Assembly (NCBI GenBank): GCA_009777055.1
Contig: WRMQ01000019.1
Location: 1-33,483 of the forward strand
Direction: 5' to 3'
Length of the DNA stretch: 33,483 nt
Source of the DNA: Oscillospiraceae bacterium
GTDB lineage: Bacteria; Bacillota; Clostridia; Oscillospirales; Acutalibacteraceae
A program made the translations under genes and the position numbers. Shown here piece after piece: positions 8,110 to 16,884 of the stretch (positions within the stretch are counted from its first letter, which is position 1; every line of letters starts with the position of its first letter). The notes below the pieces were generated by a model. The model did not search any database. It was not told the DNA's origin and was given only the letters and a program-made list of their open reading frames with translations.

Positions 8110-9228
8110 ATGGCCAGAATCGCCTTTGTCGGCGTGGGCGACATCAGCGGGATATACCTGAAGAACATCACTCATTTGTTTGATGGGCTGGAAGTGGTCG
8201 GCGTATGCGACCTGGTGAGGGAAAAGGCGGAGAAGGCCGCGCGGGAGTACAGCATACCGAAGCTGTATGAGAACATGCACGAGCTCTTTGCCGACCCGCA
8301 GGTCGATATCGTGCTGAACCTTACGCGGCCCAATGAGCACTACAAGGTCACAAAAGCGGCCCTGGAGGCGGGCAAGCATGTCTACAGCGAAAAGCCCCTT
8401 GCCGCCGAGGTCGGGCAGGGGAGGGAGCTGCTGCTGCTGGCCGAAAGCCGCGGCCTGTGGCTTTGCGGCGCGCCGGATACCTTTCTGGGCGCGGGGCAGC
8501 AGGGCTGCCGCCGCCTGCTGGAGGAGGGTCTGATTGGCAGGCCGGTGGGCGCCGCGGCGCACATGATCTGCCGTGGACACGAGAGCTGGCACCCGGACCC
8601 GGCATTTTATTACGAGGCTCCCGGCGGCGGTCCGCTGCTGGATATGGGGCCTTATTATATCACGGCGCTGGTCAATCTGCTTGGCCCTGTGCGCAGCGTG
8701 ATGGGCATGACGAAGATCAGCTTTCCCAGACGCGGGATTACAAGCGAGCCGCTGGCCGGCACGGATATTGGCGTGAGCGTGCCTACCTGCGCCATGGCGC
8801 TGCTGCATTTTCGCAGCGACGCGCTGGCCACGCTGTTTGTCACCTTCGATGTGTTTTCTATGCCGGGGGTGAACAACATTGAGATCTACGGCACAAAGGG
8901 CAACATGATCGTGCCGGATCCCAACAACTTTGGCGGCGAGATTCAAATCAAGCTCGGCGAGGCCAACGCGCCCAACGCGGCGGAGGTCCCCGGCGGCGGG
9001 CGGTGGATCCCCATCGACAGCCCCTATGACGCCTACGGCGAAAACAGCCGCGCCCTGGGGCTTGCCGACATGGTCTCCGCCATGCGGGAGGGCCGGAGCG
9101 CCCGCGCCAGCGCCGCGCAGATGCTCCATGTGCTGGAGGTGCTCCAGGCGGTGAGCCGCAGCAGCGAATCCGGGAAAGAGGTTGACATAGAAGCCCCCTT
9201 CGCGCCGGCGCCGAGGATGGCTTTATAG
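8110..9228 (+). CDS. Gfo/Idh/MocA family NAD(P)-dependent oxidoreductase
   Basis: The 372-residue protein has an N-terminal Rossmann fold with FVGVGDISGIY (6-16), the family signature SEKPLA (93-98) where Lys is the usual catalytic residue, and a C-terminal alpha/beta dimerisation domain with LLDMGPYYITALVNLLGP near 176-193. In that block the usual DxGxH His is Tyr. It should oxidise or reduce a sugar or inositol-type ring with NAD(P). It is co-directional with the ThuA-like gene and shares its promoter. AGAGG lies 9 nt before the ATG. The 91-nt spacer between the two is a purine-rich run (8067-8102). The substrate cannot be told from sequence. Confidence 0.92.
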   Translation: MARIAFVGVGDISGIYLKNITHLFDGLEVVGVCDLVREKAEKAAREYSIPKLYENMHELFADPQVDIVLNLTRPNEHYKVTKAALEAGKHVYSEKPLAAEVGQGRELLLLAESRGLWLCGAPDTFLGAGQQGCRRLLEEGLIGRPVGAAAHMICRGHESWHPDPAFYYEAPGGGPLLDMGPYYITALVNLLGPVRSVMGMTKISFPRRGITSEPLAGTDIGVSVPTCAMALLHFRSDALATLFVTFDVFSMPGVNNIEIYGTKGNMIVPDPNNFGGEIQIKLGEANAPNAAEVPGGGRWIPIDSPYDAYGENSRALGLADMVSAMREGRSARASAAQMLHVLEVLQAVSRSSESGKEVDIEAPFAPAPRMAL

Positions 9229-9241
9229 AGATTTGGGGTTT

Positions 9242-10192
9242 TTATGATCTCTTCTTTTTGCGGTAGTCAGACGTAGACAGCCATACGAACAGAAAACCGG
9301 AAGACAGGAACATGACCGCGCACACCGCCGCGGAGCTCCTGGGATATTGCTGCGTGAGCTTCATTACATGTCCCAGCCCACGGATCGATGCCACTTTTTT
9401 GCCCGCCAGGGCCCTGCCGGGAACCGGCGGGATATCAGCGGCTTCGTTGTGGTCGCCCTTGGTGATGAAGAAGATGCCGGGCGTGCCGTTGTAGCGGTCC
9501 AGAACATCCAACACGCGGTGGGTCACGGTCTCCCAGTCGTTTTTCCAAAAGGTGACAATGTCGCCCGCGCGCACATCCTCGGGGCTGATTTTTTTCACGA
9601 TGATGTAGTCGCCCGCGTAAAACCCGCCCCTGGGCTTTGTGCCGTCCTCCTGTGTGGTGGGTGTCATGGAGTCCGAAATCACGTTATAAAAGCGGAAGCC
9701 AAAAAGCGACTTGTCGGGGTTTTTGTCAAAGATATGGATGATCACGCCAAAGATGATGCAGACAAAGACGAGCAGCGGAAGGATGTTGAGCAGGATCATA
9801 AGCACCCTGCGCAGCGGATGCTTTTTCGCGGACGGCTTTGGGGCTTCCTCGGGGACGCTTTCCGGAACCGCGTTTAAGGCGAAGGAGCCGGTTTCGAAGA
9901 ATGGCGGGAGGCTGTCCTCCTCATAGCTGTCGAGGAAATCGAGATAGCTGTTGATTTCGAGGATCAGCTGTTCCGGCTGCGGCAGGGGGGGCGGCGCCGT
10001 CAGCCGGACAAAGCGCTCCGGCTCCGGCGGCGGAGCGGCGGGAGCCGGGGCATATGCCGGATAATACGGCTGCTGCTGCGCGTACGGCGGCGGCGCGGGC
10101 ACGTATGGCTGCGCGGGCGCATATGGCTGCATCGGCATATACGGCTGCGCGGGCTCAAAATGCCCGGATTCCTGCCGCGGATCATACATCAT
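9242..10192 (-). CDS. Signal peptidase I of the SipW/archaeal (S26B) type with Pro/Tyr-rich N-terminal tail
   Basis: The 316-residue membrane protease removes signal peptides. Numbered from the ATG at 10192, residues 15-55 are a low-complexity repeat of QPYAPAQPY type, presumably cytoplasmic. A membrane segment lies at about 130-155. The catalytic domain has SDSMTP (Ser175), THRV (His225 in place of the bacterial Lys) and TKGDHN (Asp247), the Ser/His/Asp set of ER-type and SipW enzymes. A second hydrophobic segment is near 287-306 with a basic end. The start was chosen because AAAGGAG lies 7 nt upstream; an in-frame GTG 27 nt earlier precedes that site. SipW enzymes often serve a dedicated substrate, but none is next to it. 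Confidence 0.85.
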   Translation of the reverse strand: MMYDPRQESGHFEPAQPYMPMQPYAPAQPYVPAPPPYAQQQPYYPAYAPAPAAPPPEPERFVRLTAPPPLPQPEQLILEINSYLDFLDSYEEDSLPPFFETGSFALNAVPESVPEEAPKPSAKKHPLRRVLMILLNILPLLVFVCIIFGVIIHIFDKNPDKSLFGFRFYNVISDSMTPTTQEDGTKPRGGFYAGDYIIVKKISPEDVRAGDIVTFWKNDWETVTHRVLDVLDRYNGTPGIFFITKGDHNEAADIPPVPGRALAGKKVASIRGLGHVMKLTQQYPRSSAAVCAVMFLSSGFLFVWLSTSDYRKKKRS

Positions 10193-10502
10193 ATGCACGC
10201 TCCTTTCTCTTCTACACACTATATATAGGCATTATATCTAGGCAGGCAATATAGCTGAAATAACCATACCATTTCTGTATGGCTTCGTCAATGATTTCGG
10301 GCGCGAAAGCAAAGGGAATGATATTTATTTTCATTGTATTCGTTGAAACTAGCAGTATCTGGCAGGAAAAAGAAGAATTGGTGCAATAAATTGTCAGCAA
10401 TTCGTACAAGCGGAAACAGGCTATCATACCGTCCTGCGCATATGCTGGTAGTGGTGCCTTTCTATTTTTTGACGAATACAAGGAATAAAGGAGAGATTGC
10501 AA
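10193..10502. other. Intergenic region between divergent genes, no gene supported
   Basis: AT-rich spacer. A possible minus-strand -10 (TATAAT at 10236-10231) lies about 40 nt before the signal peptidase start but has only a weak -35 match. I see no convincing plus-strand promoter for the small ORF at 10503. Confidence 0.5.
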
Positions 10503-10646
10503 ATGCCAAATGATCCGCGGTACTTAAGCGCGCCGGGCAGGCAGTGCTGCTGCAGCTGCAGCTGCAGCCCTTGCTGCTGCCATGGCGTCACCGGCCCGCA
10601 GGGCCCCGAGGAGCCCTATTCGCGGCGAACCGGGAAGAAACTTTAA
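10503..10646 (+). CDS. 47-residue Cys-rich, collagen-like mini-protein, possibly a truncated exosporium or collagen-like protein
   Basis: The ORF starts at an ATG preceded by AAAGGAG with a 10-nt spacer and encodes a polar start, then a Cys cluster (CCCSCSCSPCCC, residues 15-26) and GVTGPQGPEE (28-37). This is one short collagen-like G-x-y run before a stop. Similar Cys-plus-GPQGP openings occur in Firmicutes collagen-like surface or spore proteins, which are far longer. The TAA is followed at once by an 18-nt AT-rich tandem repeat and then a terminator. It may be a decayed remnant or a real small protein. The strong ribosome site and the terminator favour expression. Confidence 0.5.
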   Translation: MPNDPRYLSAPGRQCCCSCSCSPCCCHGVTGPQGPEEPYSRRTGKKL

Positions 10647-10647
10647 A

Positions 10648-10715
10648 TATAAAAAAACTAAAAAATTATAAAAAACTAAAAAATTATAAAAAACTAAAAA
10701 ACTATAAAAAACTAA
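10648..10715 (+). repeat. 18-nt AT-rich tandem repeat, nearly four copies
   Basis: Units of TATAAAAAACTAAAAAAT type repeat with small changes from 2 nt after the mini-ORF stop to the foot of the terminator hairpin. No function is evident. Confidence 0.75.
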
Positions 10716-10757
10716 AATTCCCGATGTCTTCATTTTTCACATCGGGAATTTGTTGTT
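10716..10757 (+). terminator. Bidirectional terminator hairpin
   Basis: A perfect 12-bp inverted repeat (AATTCCCGATGT at 10716-10727 with ACATCGGGAATT at 10739-10750) and an 11-nt loop lie between the plus-strand mini-ORF and the end of the minus-strand topoisomerase gene. T-rich tracts follow on both strands, so it can stop both. Confidence 0.85.
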
Positions 10758-10765
10758 TGTTGTTT

Positions 10766-12748
10766 TTATGAGACGTCCGCCAGCTCAATGTACTTGTGTC
10801 CATGGGTCGCGATATGTTCCTTGCGTCCGGCCAGATTGTCGCCCTCCATGAGCTCAAACATGCGGGCCGTTTCGTGAGTATCTGTGGGGCAGACCTGAAT
10901 CAATCGGCGGGTGGCGGGGTTCATGGTGGTCAGGCTCATCATGTCGGCGTCGTTTTCGCCCAGACCCTTGGAGCGCTGGATCGTGTAACGCCTGCCCTCC
11001 AGCTCTGCCAGGGTTCGCGCCTTTTCCCGCTCGGTGTAGGCGAACCAGGTCTCGCCGCCGGAGCTGATCTCATACAGCGGCGATTCCGCGATATAGACCC
11101 TTCCGGCCTGAATCAGCGTGGGCATAAGGCGGTAGAGCATCGTGAGAATCAGCGTGCGGATCTGGAAGCCGTCCACGTCGGCGTCCGTGCAGATGATCAC
11201 CTTGCTCCAGCTGAGGTTGTTCAGGTCGAAGGAGGAAAATTCCTTCGCGGCCCTGCCTTCCACCTCCACGCCGCAGCCTAGCACACGGATCAGGTCCAGA
11301 ATGATTTCGTTCTTGAATATCTTCGCGTATTCCGACTTGAGGCAGTTGAGAATCTTGCCGCGCACGGGAATGATCGCCTGGAATTCGGAATTTCGGGCCT
11401 GCTTGCACGCGCCCAGGGCGGAGTCGCCCTCCACGATATAAATCTCGCGGATTTCGGGGTCGCGGCTGCGGCAGTCCACAAATTTCTGCACCCGGTTGGT
11501 CAGGGAGTTCCCGCTTTGCAGGGTCTTTTTAATGGATACCCTGGTCTGCTCCGCCTTGACGCGGCTGCGCAGGTTGATCAGCACCTGCTCGGCGATCTTC
11601 TCGGCCTCCAGGGGGTTTTCCAGAAAGTAGACCTCCAGCTGGTGCCGGAAAAACTCCGCCATAGCCTCCTGGATAAAGCGGTTGTTGATGGCTTTTTTCG
11701 TCTGGTTTTCGTAGCTGGTCTGGGTCGAGAAGCTGGAGACGATTAAAATCATGCAGTCCGTGATATCCTGGAGCTTGATCTTCGGGTCGGCCTTGTTGTA
11801 TTTGCCCGTCTGCTTCAGATAGGCGTCGATCTGGCCCACGAAGGCGCTTTGCACGGCCTTTTCAGGCGCGCCGCCGTACTCCAGCCAGCTGGAATTGTGA
11901 TAATACTCCTTGCGCTGCTTATCCCTGGAAAACGCCAGCGCAGCGGTGATGCGCAGCTTGTAATCCGGCTGGTCGGCCCGGTCCCGGCCCTCGCGCTGGG
12001 TGACCCAGAACTGCGTATCCGTAATCGCGCTGCCGTCGGCCACCTCGGCCACGTAATCCACAATACCGTTTTCGTAGAAGTATTCGCTTTCGTCGAAGAC
12101 GCCTGGCGTGGTTTCGCTGCGCAGAAAAAAGCGCACCCCCTGGTTCACCACGGACTGCCGCTTCATCACGTCCTGATAGTAGGCAAGGGGCACGGCAATG
12201 TCGGTGAAGACCTCCAGGTCCGGCCTCCAGCGGAAGCGCGAGCCGGTCTGTTTCTTCCGGACCGGCTCCTTGAGCATATCCCCCACGATATTGCCTTTTT
12301 CGAAACGCAGGGTATAGCGGAAGCCGTCGCGGTAGATTTCGGCGTCCATCCATTCAGAGCTCTGCTGGGTGGCGGTGAGCCCCAAACCGTTGAGCCCCAG
12401 GGAGTAGGTGTAGCTTCCGCCCTCGTTGGTGTCGTACTTTCCGCCGGCATAGAGCTCGCAGAAGGCCAGCTCCCAGTTGTAGCGGCCCTCGCGCTCGTTC
12501 CAGTCCACGGGGCAGCCCCGGCCGAAATCCTGCACCTCCACGCTGTGGTCCGCAAAGCGCGTAACAACCACGCGGTCGCCATAGCCCTCCCGGGCCTCGT
12601 CGATGCCGTTGGAGATGATCTCGAAGATGGAGTGCTGGCAGCCCTCCAGGCCGTCGGAGCCGAAGATCACGGACGGGCGCTTGCGCACCTTGTCGGCCCC
12701 TTTGAGGGCGGTCATGTCGTCGTTGGAGTATTCTTTTCGTTTAGACAT
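10766..12748 (-). CDS. parE: Divergent type IIA topoisomerase subunit B (ParE/GyrB-like)
   Basis: The 660-residue ATPase and Toprim subunit passes DNA strands together with a GyrA/ParC partner. The GHKL ATPase has RKRPSVIFGS (22-31), EIISNGIDEA (43-52, Asn47 for Mg-ATP), DFGRG (74-78) and the lid GLNGLG (118-123), where most GyrB/ParE have GLHGVG. The transducer Lys region and the Toprim domain follow, with EGDSA (440-444) and TDADVDG (521-527) binding Mg2+. The motif changes mark a divergent clade, probably a second topoisomerase and not the main gyrase. No subunit A gene is adjacent in this window. The ATG has AGGAGG 4 nt upstream. It is the last gene of the long minus-strand block. Confidence 0.85.
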   Translation of the reverse strand: MSKRKEYSNDDMTALKGADKVRKRPSVIFGSDGLEGCQHSIFEIISNGIDEAREGYGDRVVVTRFADHSVEVQDFGRGCPVDWNEREGRYNWELAFCELYAGGKYDTNEGGSYTYSLGLNGLGLTATQQSSEWMDAEIYRDGFRYTLRFEKGNIVGDMLKEPVRKKQTGSRFRWRPDLEVFTDIAVPLAYYQDVMKRQSVVNQGVRFFLRSETTPGVFDESEYFYENGIVDYVAEVADGSAITDTQFWVTQREGRDRADQPDYKLRITAALAFSRDKQRKEYYHNSSWLEYGGAPEKAVQSAFVGQIDAYLKQTGKYNKADPKIKLQDITDCMILIVSSFSTQTSYENQTKKAINNRFIQEAMAEFFRHQLEVYFLENPLEAEKIAEQVLINLRSRVKAEQTRVSIKKTLQSGNSLTNRVQKFVDCRSRDPEIREIYIVEGDSALGACKQARNSEFQAIIPVRGKILNCLKSEYAKIFKNEIILDLIRVLGCGVEVEGRAAKEFSSFDLNNLSWSKVIICTDADVDGFQIRTLILTMLYRLMPTLIQAGRVYIAESPLYEISSGGETWFAYTEREKARTLAELEGRRYTIQRSKGLGENDADMMSLTTMNPATRRLIQVCPTDTHETARMFELMEGDNLAGRKEHIATHGHKYIELADVS

Positions 12749-12773
12749 GTTTCCTCCTGTTATATAATCAGAC

Positions 12774-12797
12774 AGGGGTTCAAATTTTTGAACCCCT
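12774..12797 (-). terminator. 11-bp perfect hairpin between the liaF-like and parE-like genes
   Basis: AGGGGTTCAAA (12774-12784) pairs with TTTGAACCCCT (12787-12797) around a 2-nt loop. No T tract follows on either strand, so it may slow transcription or protect an mRNA end and need not be a true terminator. It lies about 26 nt before the parE-like start. Confidence 0.5.
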
Positions 12798-12816
12798 ACG
12801 TCATGCCTGCCCTGTA

Positions 12817-13575
12817 TTACCTAATCTTCAACCCACCAAAAACAGCGTTATACCGGATCGTCAGCTTTGGGTGGTTCGGATCATATGCCCTGCCCTGGAT
12901 TCCGCTGGTGTCGCAGCCGCCGAATACGGAGCTGCCGCTCATATTCACAAGCACACCGGGCGGGGTATAGATATCCACGCCGCCAAAAACCGTGTCCACC
13001 TGAAAGATGATGTCCTGCGTGAAGTCCGCCTGGCTCAGGTCGATAACGATGCCGCCGAACACGCTGGTGGCCCTGCCGCCCTGGAGGTTCTTGCTGGTGT
13101 TCCGGAAGCAGCGGCTGGAGAACACAGTGGTATAGTTGGGGCGGGACGCGGCGTCCGGCTCAACGCCGGCGCCGTTGGCTTCGCCATTATCAAAAATATG
13201 TTCCGCGCTGTAGCCGGCTCTGGGAATCTGCCCGGCGCCGGGGCGTTTGGGACGGAAAGCGCGGATCATCAGCTGCGTGCCCGCCAGGATAATCGCGTAA
13301 GCGCCCAGGGAGATGAAGAGGGTTTCGCTGCTGCTCATCCAGTACCAGCCGCGGACATAGGCCAGCACCAGAAAAGATCCGCCCAGCAAAAATGTGTTGA
13401 GGTAGCGTATGCCGTTGCTGATCATTGAAACCACGGCCACGGCCATAAGCAGCAGTGTCCACCAGCCCTCAAACCACCGCGGCTCCCAGCCAAAGGCGTA
13501 AACACCCAGCAGAACCAGCCCCAGCAGAATGAGGAACAGGGCGAGCATTACCTGGGAAAAACGGGCGCGTTTCAT
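12817..13575 (-). CDS. LiaF-like membrane protein (cell-wall stress response domain)
   Basis: The 252-residue protein has four hydrophobic segments (about 8-28, 37-53, 60-77, 85-105), a linker and a C-terminal domain with four VFGG motifs (SVFGGI, TVFGGV, SVFGGC, AVFGGL), the repeating beta-turn signature of LiaF/YvqF C-terminal domains. LiaF holds the LiaRS two-component system off until cell-envelope damage. No liaR or liaS gene is present in this window, so the partner is unknown. The ATG follows AGGAGG with an 8-nt spacer. It sits between an unknown gene and parE in the ftsH operon. Confidence 0.82.
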   Translation of the reverse strand: MKRARFSQVMLALFLILLGLVLLGVYAFGWEPRWFEGWWTLLLMAVAVVSMISNGIRYLNTFLLGGSFLVLAYVRGWYWMSSSETLFISLGAYAIILAGTQLMIRAFRPKRPGAGQIPRAGYSAEHIFDNGEANGAGVEPDAASRPNYTTVFSSRCFRNTSKNLQGGRATSVFGGIVIDLSQADFTQDIIFQVDTVFGGVDIYTPPGVLVNMSGSSVFGGCDTSGIQGRAYDPNHPKLTIRYNAVFGGLKIR

Positions 13576-13616
13576 TATGCAGTCCTCCTTATGCTATTTA
13601 TAGTTAACAGGTGATT

Positions 13617-14075
13617 TTACTCCGACCATCCATGACCCAGTTCCCAATGCAGGCCTGTCATGAATACTGTGTCTTCAGGTAAATCAAATTCAATCATAAT
13701 CATTCTGTAAAGCCCTGGGTAGTCATCTATCCAGGAGCCGACCAGCACCACCATGTCGCCTGAGGGATATTGAAACACACGCCCCCGTGGAACCTGCGTG
13801 TAATCACCCTGCCAGATGGTGTCGGCTTTTCCGGCCGCTTCCGCTTTTTTTTGCTCGCTTTCCCACACTTTTCGGTGAAGCGTACTGATTGTTTTGCGGC
13901 CCCGGTGATTGAACTGCGTTTCGGAAATACCGATTTTATAAACGCCAAAGAGCTCTCCGCGAACCGGCTCATACCAGAAAATGCCGACCTTGGGTTCGTC
14001 CTGGATATCAAACTTATCTTTCATGCTCTGCACTAAAACATCGTGCTCCCCGCTGGAAAGCGTTTGCCTTTTCAT
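13617..14075 (-). CDS. Unrecognised 152-residue protein coupled to ftsH
   Basis: I do not recognise the family. The protein is soluble, without signal or membrane segment, and rich in aromatic residues. It has a [16 protein letters not shown] stretch (57-72) and a C-terminal end [10 protein letters not shown]. The ATG overlaps the ftsH stop as ATGA, so it is translated from the ftsH mRNA by coupling. That speaks for a real gene. No function can be assigned. Confidence 0.75.
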   Translation of the reverse strand: MKRQTLSSGEHDVLVQSMKDKFDIQDEPKVGIFWYEPVRGELFGVYKIGISETQFNHRGRKTISTLHRKVWESEQKKAEAAGKADTIWQGDYTQVPRGRVFQYPSGDMVVLVGSWIDDYPGLYRMIMIEFDLPEDTVFMTGLHWELGHGWSE

Positions 14076-16036
14076 CGCTCCTCCCTCAGATCCTCCGGCA
14101 CCTCGCCCTTCATCAGGGCCTCGAACTGCTCGCCGGTAATGGTTTCCTCGCGCTCCAGCACCCCGGATACCAGATGCAGCTGGTCCATGTGCTCCTTCAG
14201 GATTTTTTCGGCGGACTGATAGGCTTCCCCGATGATTTTGCGGATCTCGCTGTCGATTTTTTCCGCCGAATGCTCCGAATAGCTCTGGGTCTGGGTATAG
14301 TCGCGGCCCAGGAAGACCGCGTCATGGTCCGTTACATAGGCGATGGGGCCCAGCTCGCCGCTCATGCCGTAGCGGGTAACCATGTCCCGGGCAATCTTCG
14401 TGGCGCGCTCAATGTCGTTGGAAGCCCCTGTGGAGATATCGCCCAGCACCAGGGCCTCGGCCACGCGGCCGCCCAGAAGCACGACGATGTTTTCCTCCAT
14501 CTCGGTCTTTGAGAAGCCCTGTCGGTCCTCCTGCGGCAGGTGCATGGTGAAGCCCGCCGCCAGCCCGCGGGAGATCACCGAAATCTGGTGCACAGGGTCC
14601 TGCGTTGGCAGGTAGTAGGTGGCAATGGCGTGCCCCGCCTCATGATAAGCCGTGAGCTTCAGGTCCTTCTTGGTTTTTTTATGGGATTTCTTTTCGGTGC
14701 CCACCACGACTTTGAGCATGGCGTTTTCGATTTCCTCGTGGGTGATGGCGCGTTTTTCTGTCCGCGCCGCCAGAAGGGCGGCCTCGTTGAGTAGGTTTTC
14801 CAGGTCCGCGCCGGTGAAGCCCGCGGTCGTCTTGGCGATTACCTTGAGGTCCACGTCGGGTGCCAGGGGCTTATTCTTCGCGTGCACCTTCAGAATGGCC
14901 TCACGGCCCCGGACGTCTGGCTGCAAAACGGTCACCTGCCGGTCAAAGCGGCCGGGCCGCAGCAGCGCCGGGTCCAGGATATCGGGCCGGTTGGTGGCGG
15001 CGAGGATGATCACGCCCTCGTTTTCGCCGAAGCCGTCCATTTCCACCAACAGCTGGTTGAGGGTCTGCTCGCGCTCGTCGTGGCCGCCGCCCATGCCCGC
15101 GCCGCGCTGGCGCCCCACGGCGTCGATCTCATCGATGAACACGATGGAGGGCGCGTGCTTCTTGGCTTGGTTGAACATATCGCGCACGCGGGAGGCGCCC
15201 ACGCCCACATAGAGCTCCACGAAGTCGGAGCCGGAAATCGAAAAGAAGGGCACGTCGGCCTCGCCGGCCACGGCGCGGGCCAGAAGCGTTTTTCCCGTGC
15301 CCGGATAGCCCACAAGCAGCACGCCCTTGGGAATCCGCGCGCCCAGCTCGCTGAAGCGCTGCGGGTTCCGCAGAAATTCCACGATCTCGTGGAGCTCTTC
15401 TTTTTCCTCATCGGCCCCGGCCACATCGGCGAAGGTGGTCTTGCGCTTGCCGTCCTTGCTGTGCTGGCGCAGCCGCGCCTTGCCGAAGCTCATGGAGCGG
15501 TTATTTTCGCTCATCATGCTCTGGTTCATGCGGCGCATCATGACGAATAAAAACGTCACGATCAGCCCGCCGATGATCACCATGGGAATGATATCCAGCA
15601 GCCAGCTCATTCCCTGCCCGCTGATGGAATTGTAGCGGATCTGTTCCTCCGGCGTTTCGGCCAGATCATTATAGGATACGACGATTTCGTTGACATCCTC
15701 CAGGAACAGGCCCACATTGGGCACGGCGTATTTGTGGGACTTCATCGATTTCTTGGTCGATTCGTCGGTCTTCGGCTTGTTCCTGATAAATTCTCCGGTC
15801 TTTTCGTCCAGCTCGGGCTCGACCTCCTCCCACAGCCAATAATCGAGGGTGCCGCTGCTGAGGTTGAGGTTGAAGATCGCCACCTGGCCGCTGCGGAAGG
15901 TGTTGACCACCTGGGAATACTCCATTTTTTCCTGCTTCGCGTTCTGGGCGTATTGCCAGGCCATAACGATGATCAGCGCCGGCACCAGCAGGTAGGCGGC
16001 AAGAGATGCGAGCTTCTTCAAATTCGCGTTGTTCAA
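14072..16036 (-). CDS. ftsH: ATP-dependent zinc metalloprotease FtsH
   Basis: The membrane-anchored AAA+ protease hexamer degrades misfolded membrane and regulatory proteins. Numbered from the TTG at 16036 (654 residues), TM1 is about 13-29, an external domain follows, and TM2 is about 145-167. The AAA module has Walker A GYPGTGKT (243-250), Walker B IVFIDE, and the second region of homology RPGRFDR (360-366). The protease has HEAGH (465-469). The start was chosen because AAAGGA lies 9 nt upstream of this TTG; a TTG six codons earlier overlaps that site. The leader (16055-16158) is a repeat-rich spacer. hpt upstream and the unknown gene downstream are co-directional, as in the conserved tilS-hpt-ftsH order. 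Confidence 0.96.
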   Translation of the reverse strand: MNNANLKKLASLAAYLLVPALIIVMAWQYAQNAKQEKMEYSQVVNTFRSGQVAIFNLNLSSGTLDYWLWEEVEPELDEKTGEFIRNKPKTDESTKKSMKSHKYAVPNVGLFLEDVNEIVVSYNDLAETPEEQIRYNSISGQGMSWLLDIIPMVIIGGLIVTFLFVMMRRMNQSMMSENNRSMSFGKARLRQHSKDGKRKTTFADVAGADEEKEELHEIVEFLRNPQRFSELGARIPKGVLLVGYPGTGKTLLARAVAGEADVPFFSISGSDFVELYVGVGASRVRDMFNQAKKHAPSIVFIDEIDAVGRQRGAGMGGGHDEREQTLNQLLVEMDGFGENEGVIILAATNRPDILDPALLRPGRFDRQVTVLQPDVRGREAILKVHAKNKPLAPDVDLKVIAKTTAGFTGADLENLLNEAALLAARTEKRAITHEEIENAMLKVVVGTEKKSHKKTKKDLKLTAYHEAGHAIATYYLPTQDPVHQISVISRGLAAGFTMHLPQEDRQGFSKTEMEENIVVLLGGRVAEALVLGDISTGASNDIERATKIARDMVTRYGMSGELGPIAYVTDHDAVFLGRDYTQTQSYSEHSAEKIDSEIRKIIGEAYQSAEKILKEHMDQLHLVSGVLEREETITGEQFEALMKGEVPEDLREER

Positions 16037-16054
16037 TGGATCGTTTCCTTTCAA

Positions 16055-16158
16055 AATCTAACTCATCAAAATCTACTCATCAAAATCTAACTCAAAGAAA
16101 TCTAAAAATCTAACGTCTAACATCAAGAATCTAAAGTCTAAAATCTAAAGTCTAACAT
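16055..16158 (-). repeat. Degenerate TCTAA-type repeats between hpt and ftsH
   Basis: The spacer is made of about ten imperfect copies of an ATCTAA-containing unit, including three neighbouring near-identical 15-nt copies (16055-16098). It holds no ORF and no clear promoter. It will be in the ftsH 5' leader if ftsH is read from the hpt promoter. Confidence 0.65.
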
Positions 16159-16692
16159 CTAATATTCTATCCGCAATTTCGCGATATATGGGAGGCCGCG
16201 GTATTTTTCGGCGTAATCAAGGCCGTAGCCCACCACAAACGTGTCCGGAATGCGCAGGCCAACGAAATCCGCCTCCACAGGTACCTCGCGGCGCTCGGGC
16301 TTATCCAGAAAAGCGCACAGCGCCAGGCTGTGGGGCTCCCGGGCCCGCAGGTGCCGGAGCAGCGTGGCCAGGGTGCGGCCGCTGTCGAGGATATCCTCCA
16401 CCACGAGCACGTCGTAGTCCGAAAGGGGCAGGTGCAGGTCCTGGATAACGGCGACGTCGCCGCCGCTGGTGTTGTCGCCGTAGCTGGCCGCCCGCATGAA
16501 CTCAATTTGGCAGGGGATGCGCAGCGCCCGCGCCAGGTCTGACAAAAACACAAACGCGCCCTTGAGCACGCCAACCAACAACAGCTTTTTCCCCTCATAG
16601 GCTTCGCTGATCTCCTCTGCCAGCCGCCGCACCGCCTGCGCGATTTCCTCCGCACTGAGCATCACCTCGACGCTTTCCCTTGCTTCGTCCAT
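16159..16692 (-). CDS. hpt: Hypoxanthine(-guanine) phosphoribosyltransferase
   Basis: The enzyme salvages purines by joining hypoxanthine or guanine to PRPP. The 177 residues carry GVLKGAFVFLSDL near 36-48, the PRPP-binding VVEDILDSGRTL near 95-106, and the C-terminal FVVGYGLDYAEKYR block, all typical of bacterial HPRT. I chose the second ATG (codon 6 of the open frame) because GGCGGA lies 6 nt before it; the first ATG (16705-16707) has no ribosome site. It lies between tilS and ftsH, the usual Firmicutes order. A promoter at 16827-16855 reads into it through a repeat-containing 5' leader. Confidence 0.93.
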   Translation of the reverse strand: MDEARESVEVMLSAEEIAQAVRRLAEEISEAYEGKKLLLVGVLKGAFVFLSDLARALRIPCQIEFMRAASYGDNTSGGDVAVIQDLHLPLSDYDVLVVEDILDSGRTLATLLRHLRAREPHSLALCAFLDKPERREVPVEADFVGLRIPDTFVVGYGLDYAEKYRGLPYIAKLRIEY

Positions 16693-16764
16693 CCATTGTC
16701 CGCCCATTCATAACAAGATCATTTTGATAAGATTACTTCTTTATAAGATTAATTCATTTATTTC

Positions 16765-16826
16765 AGTTAATTATTTGATGAGTTAATTATTTGATGAATT
16801 AATTATTTATAGATGAATTATTTATG
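16765..16826 (-). repeat. 16-nt tandem repeat just downstream of the hpt promoter
   Basis: Two identical units (16765-16780, 16781-16796), one diverged unit (16797-16812) and a partial one. They begin beside the -10 box and form most of the predicted hpt leader. AT-rich; no function visible. Confidence 0.7.
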
Positions 16827-16855
16827 ATTGTATCATATTTCCAGAGGCTTTCCAA
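16827..16855 (-). promoter_or_regulatory. Internal promoter upstream of hpt
   Basis: Minus strand TTGGAA (16855-16850), 17-nt spacer, TACAAT (16832-16827), in the tilS-hpt spacer. It would let hpt and ftsH be expressed apart from the upstream replication genes. Confidence 0.6.
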
Positions 16856-16884
16856 GCCCTTGAGGTCATTTTCTTGTAAACATT

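Noticed and set aside
7753-9129. 458-residue minus-strand ORF
   Set aside because: Antisense to the oxidoreductase and ThuA-like genes, which have clear motifs and starts.
10212-10502. 96-residue minus-strand ORF in the spacer
   Set aside because: TTG start, no ribosome site, overlaps the signal peptidase leader, no recognisable family.
11849-12970. 373-residue plus-strand ORF
   Set aside because: Antisense to parE-like and liaF-like genes.
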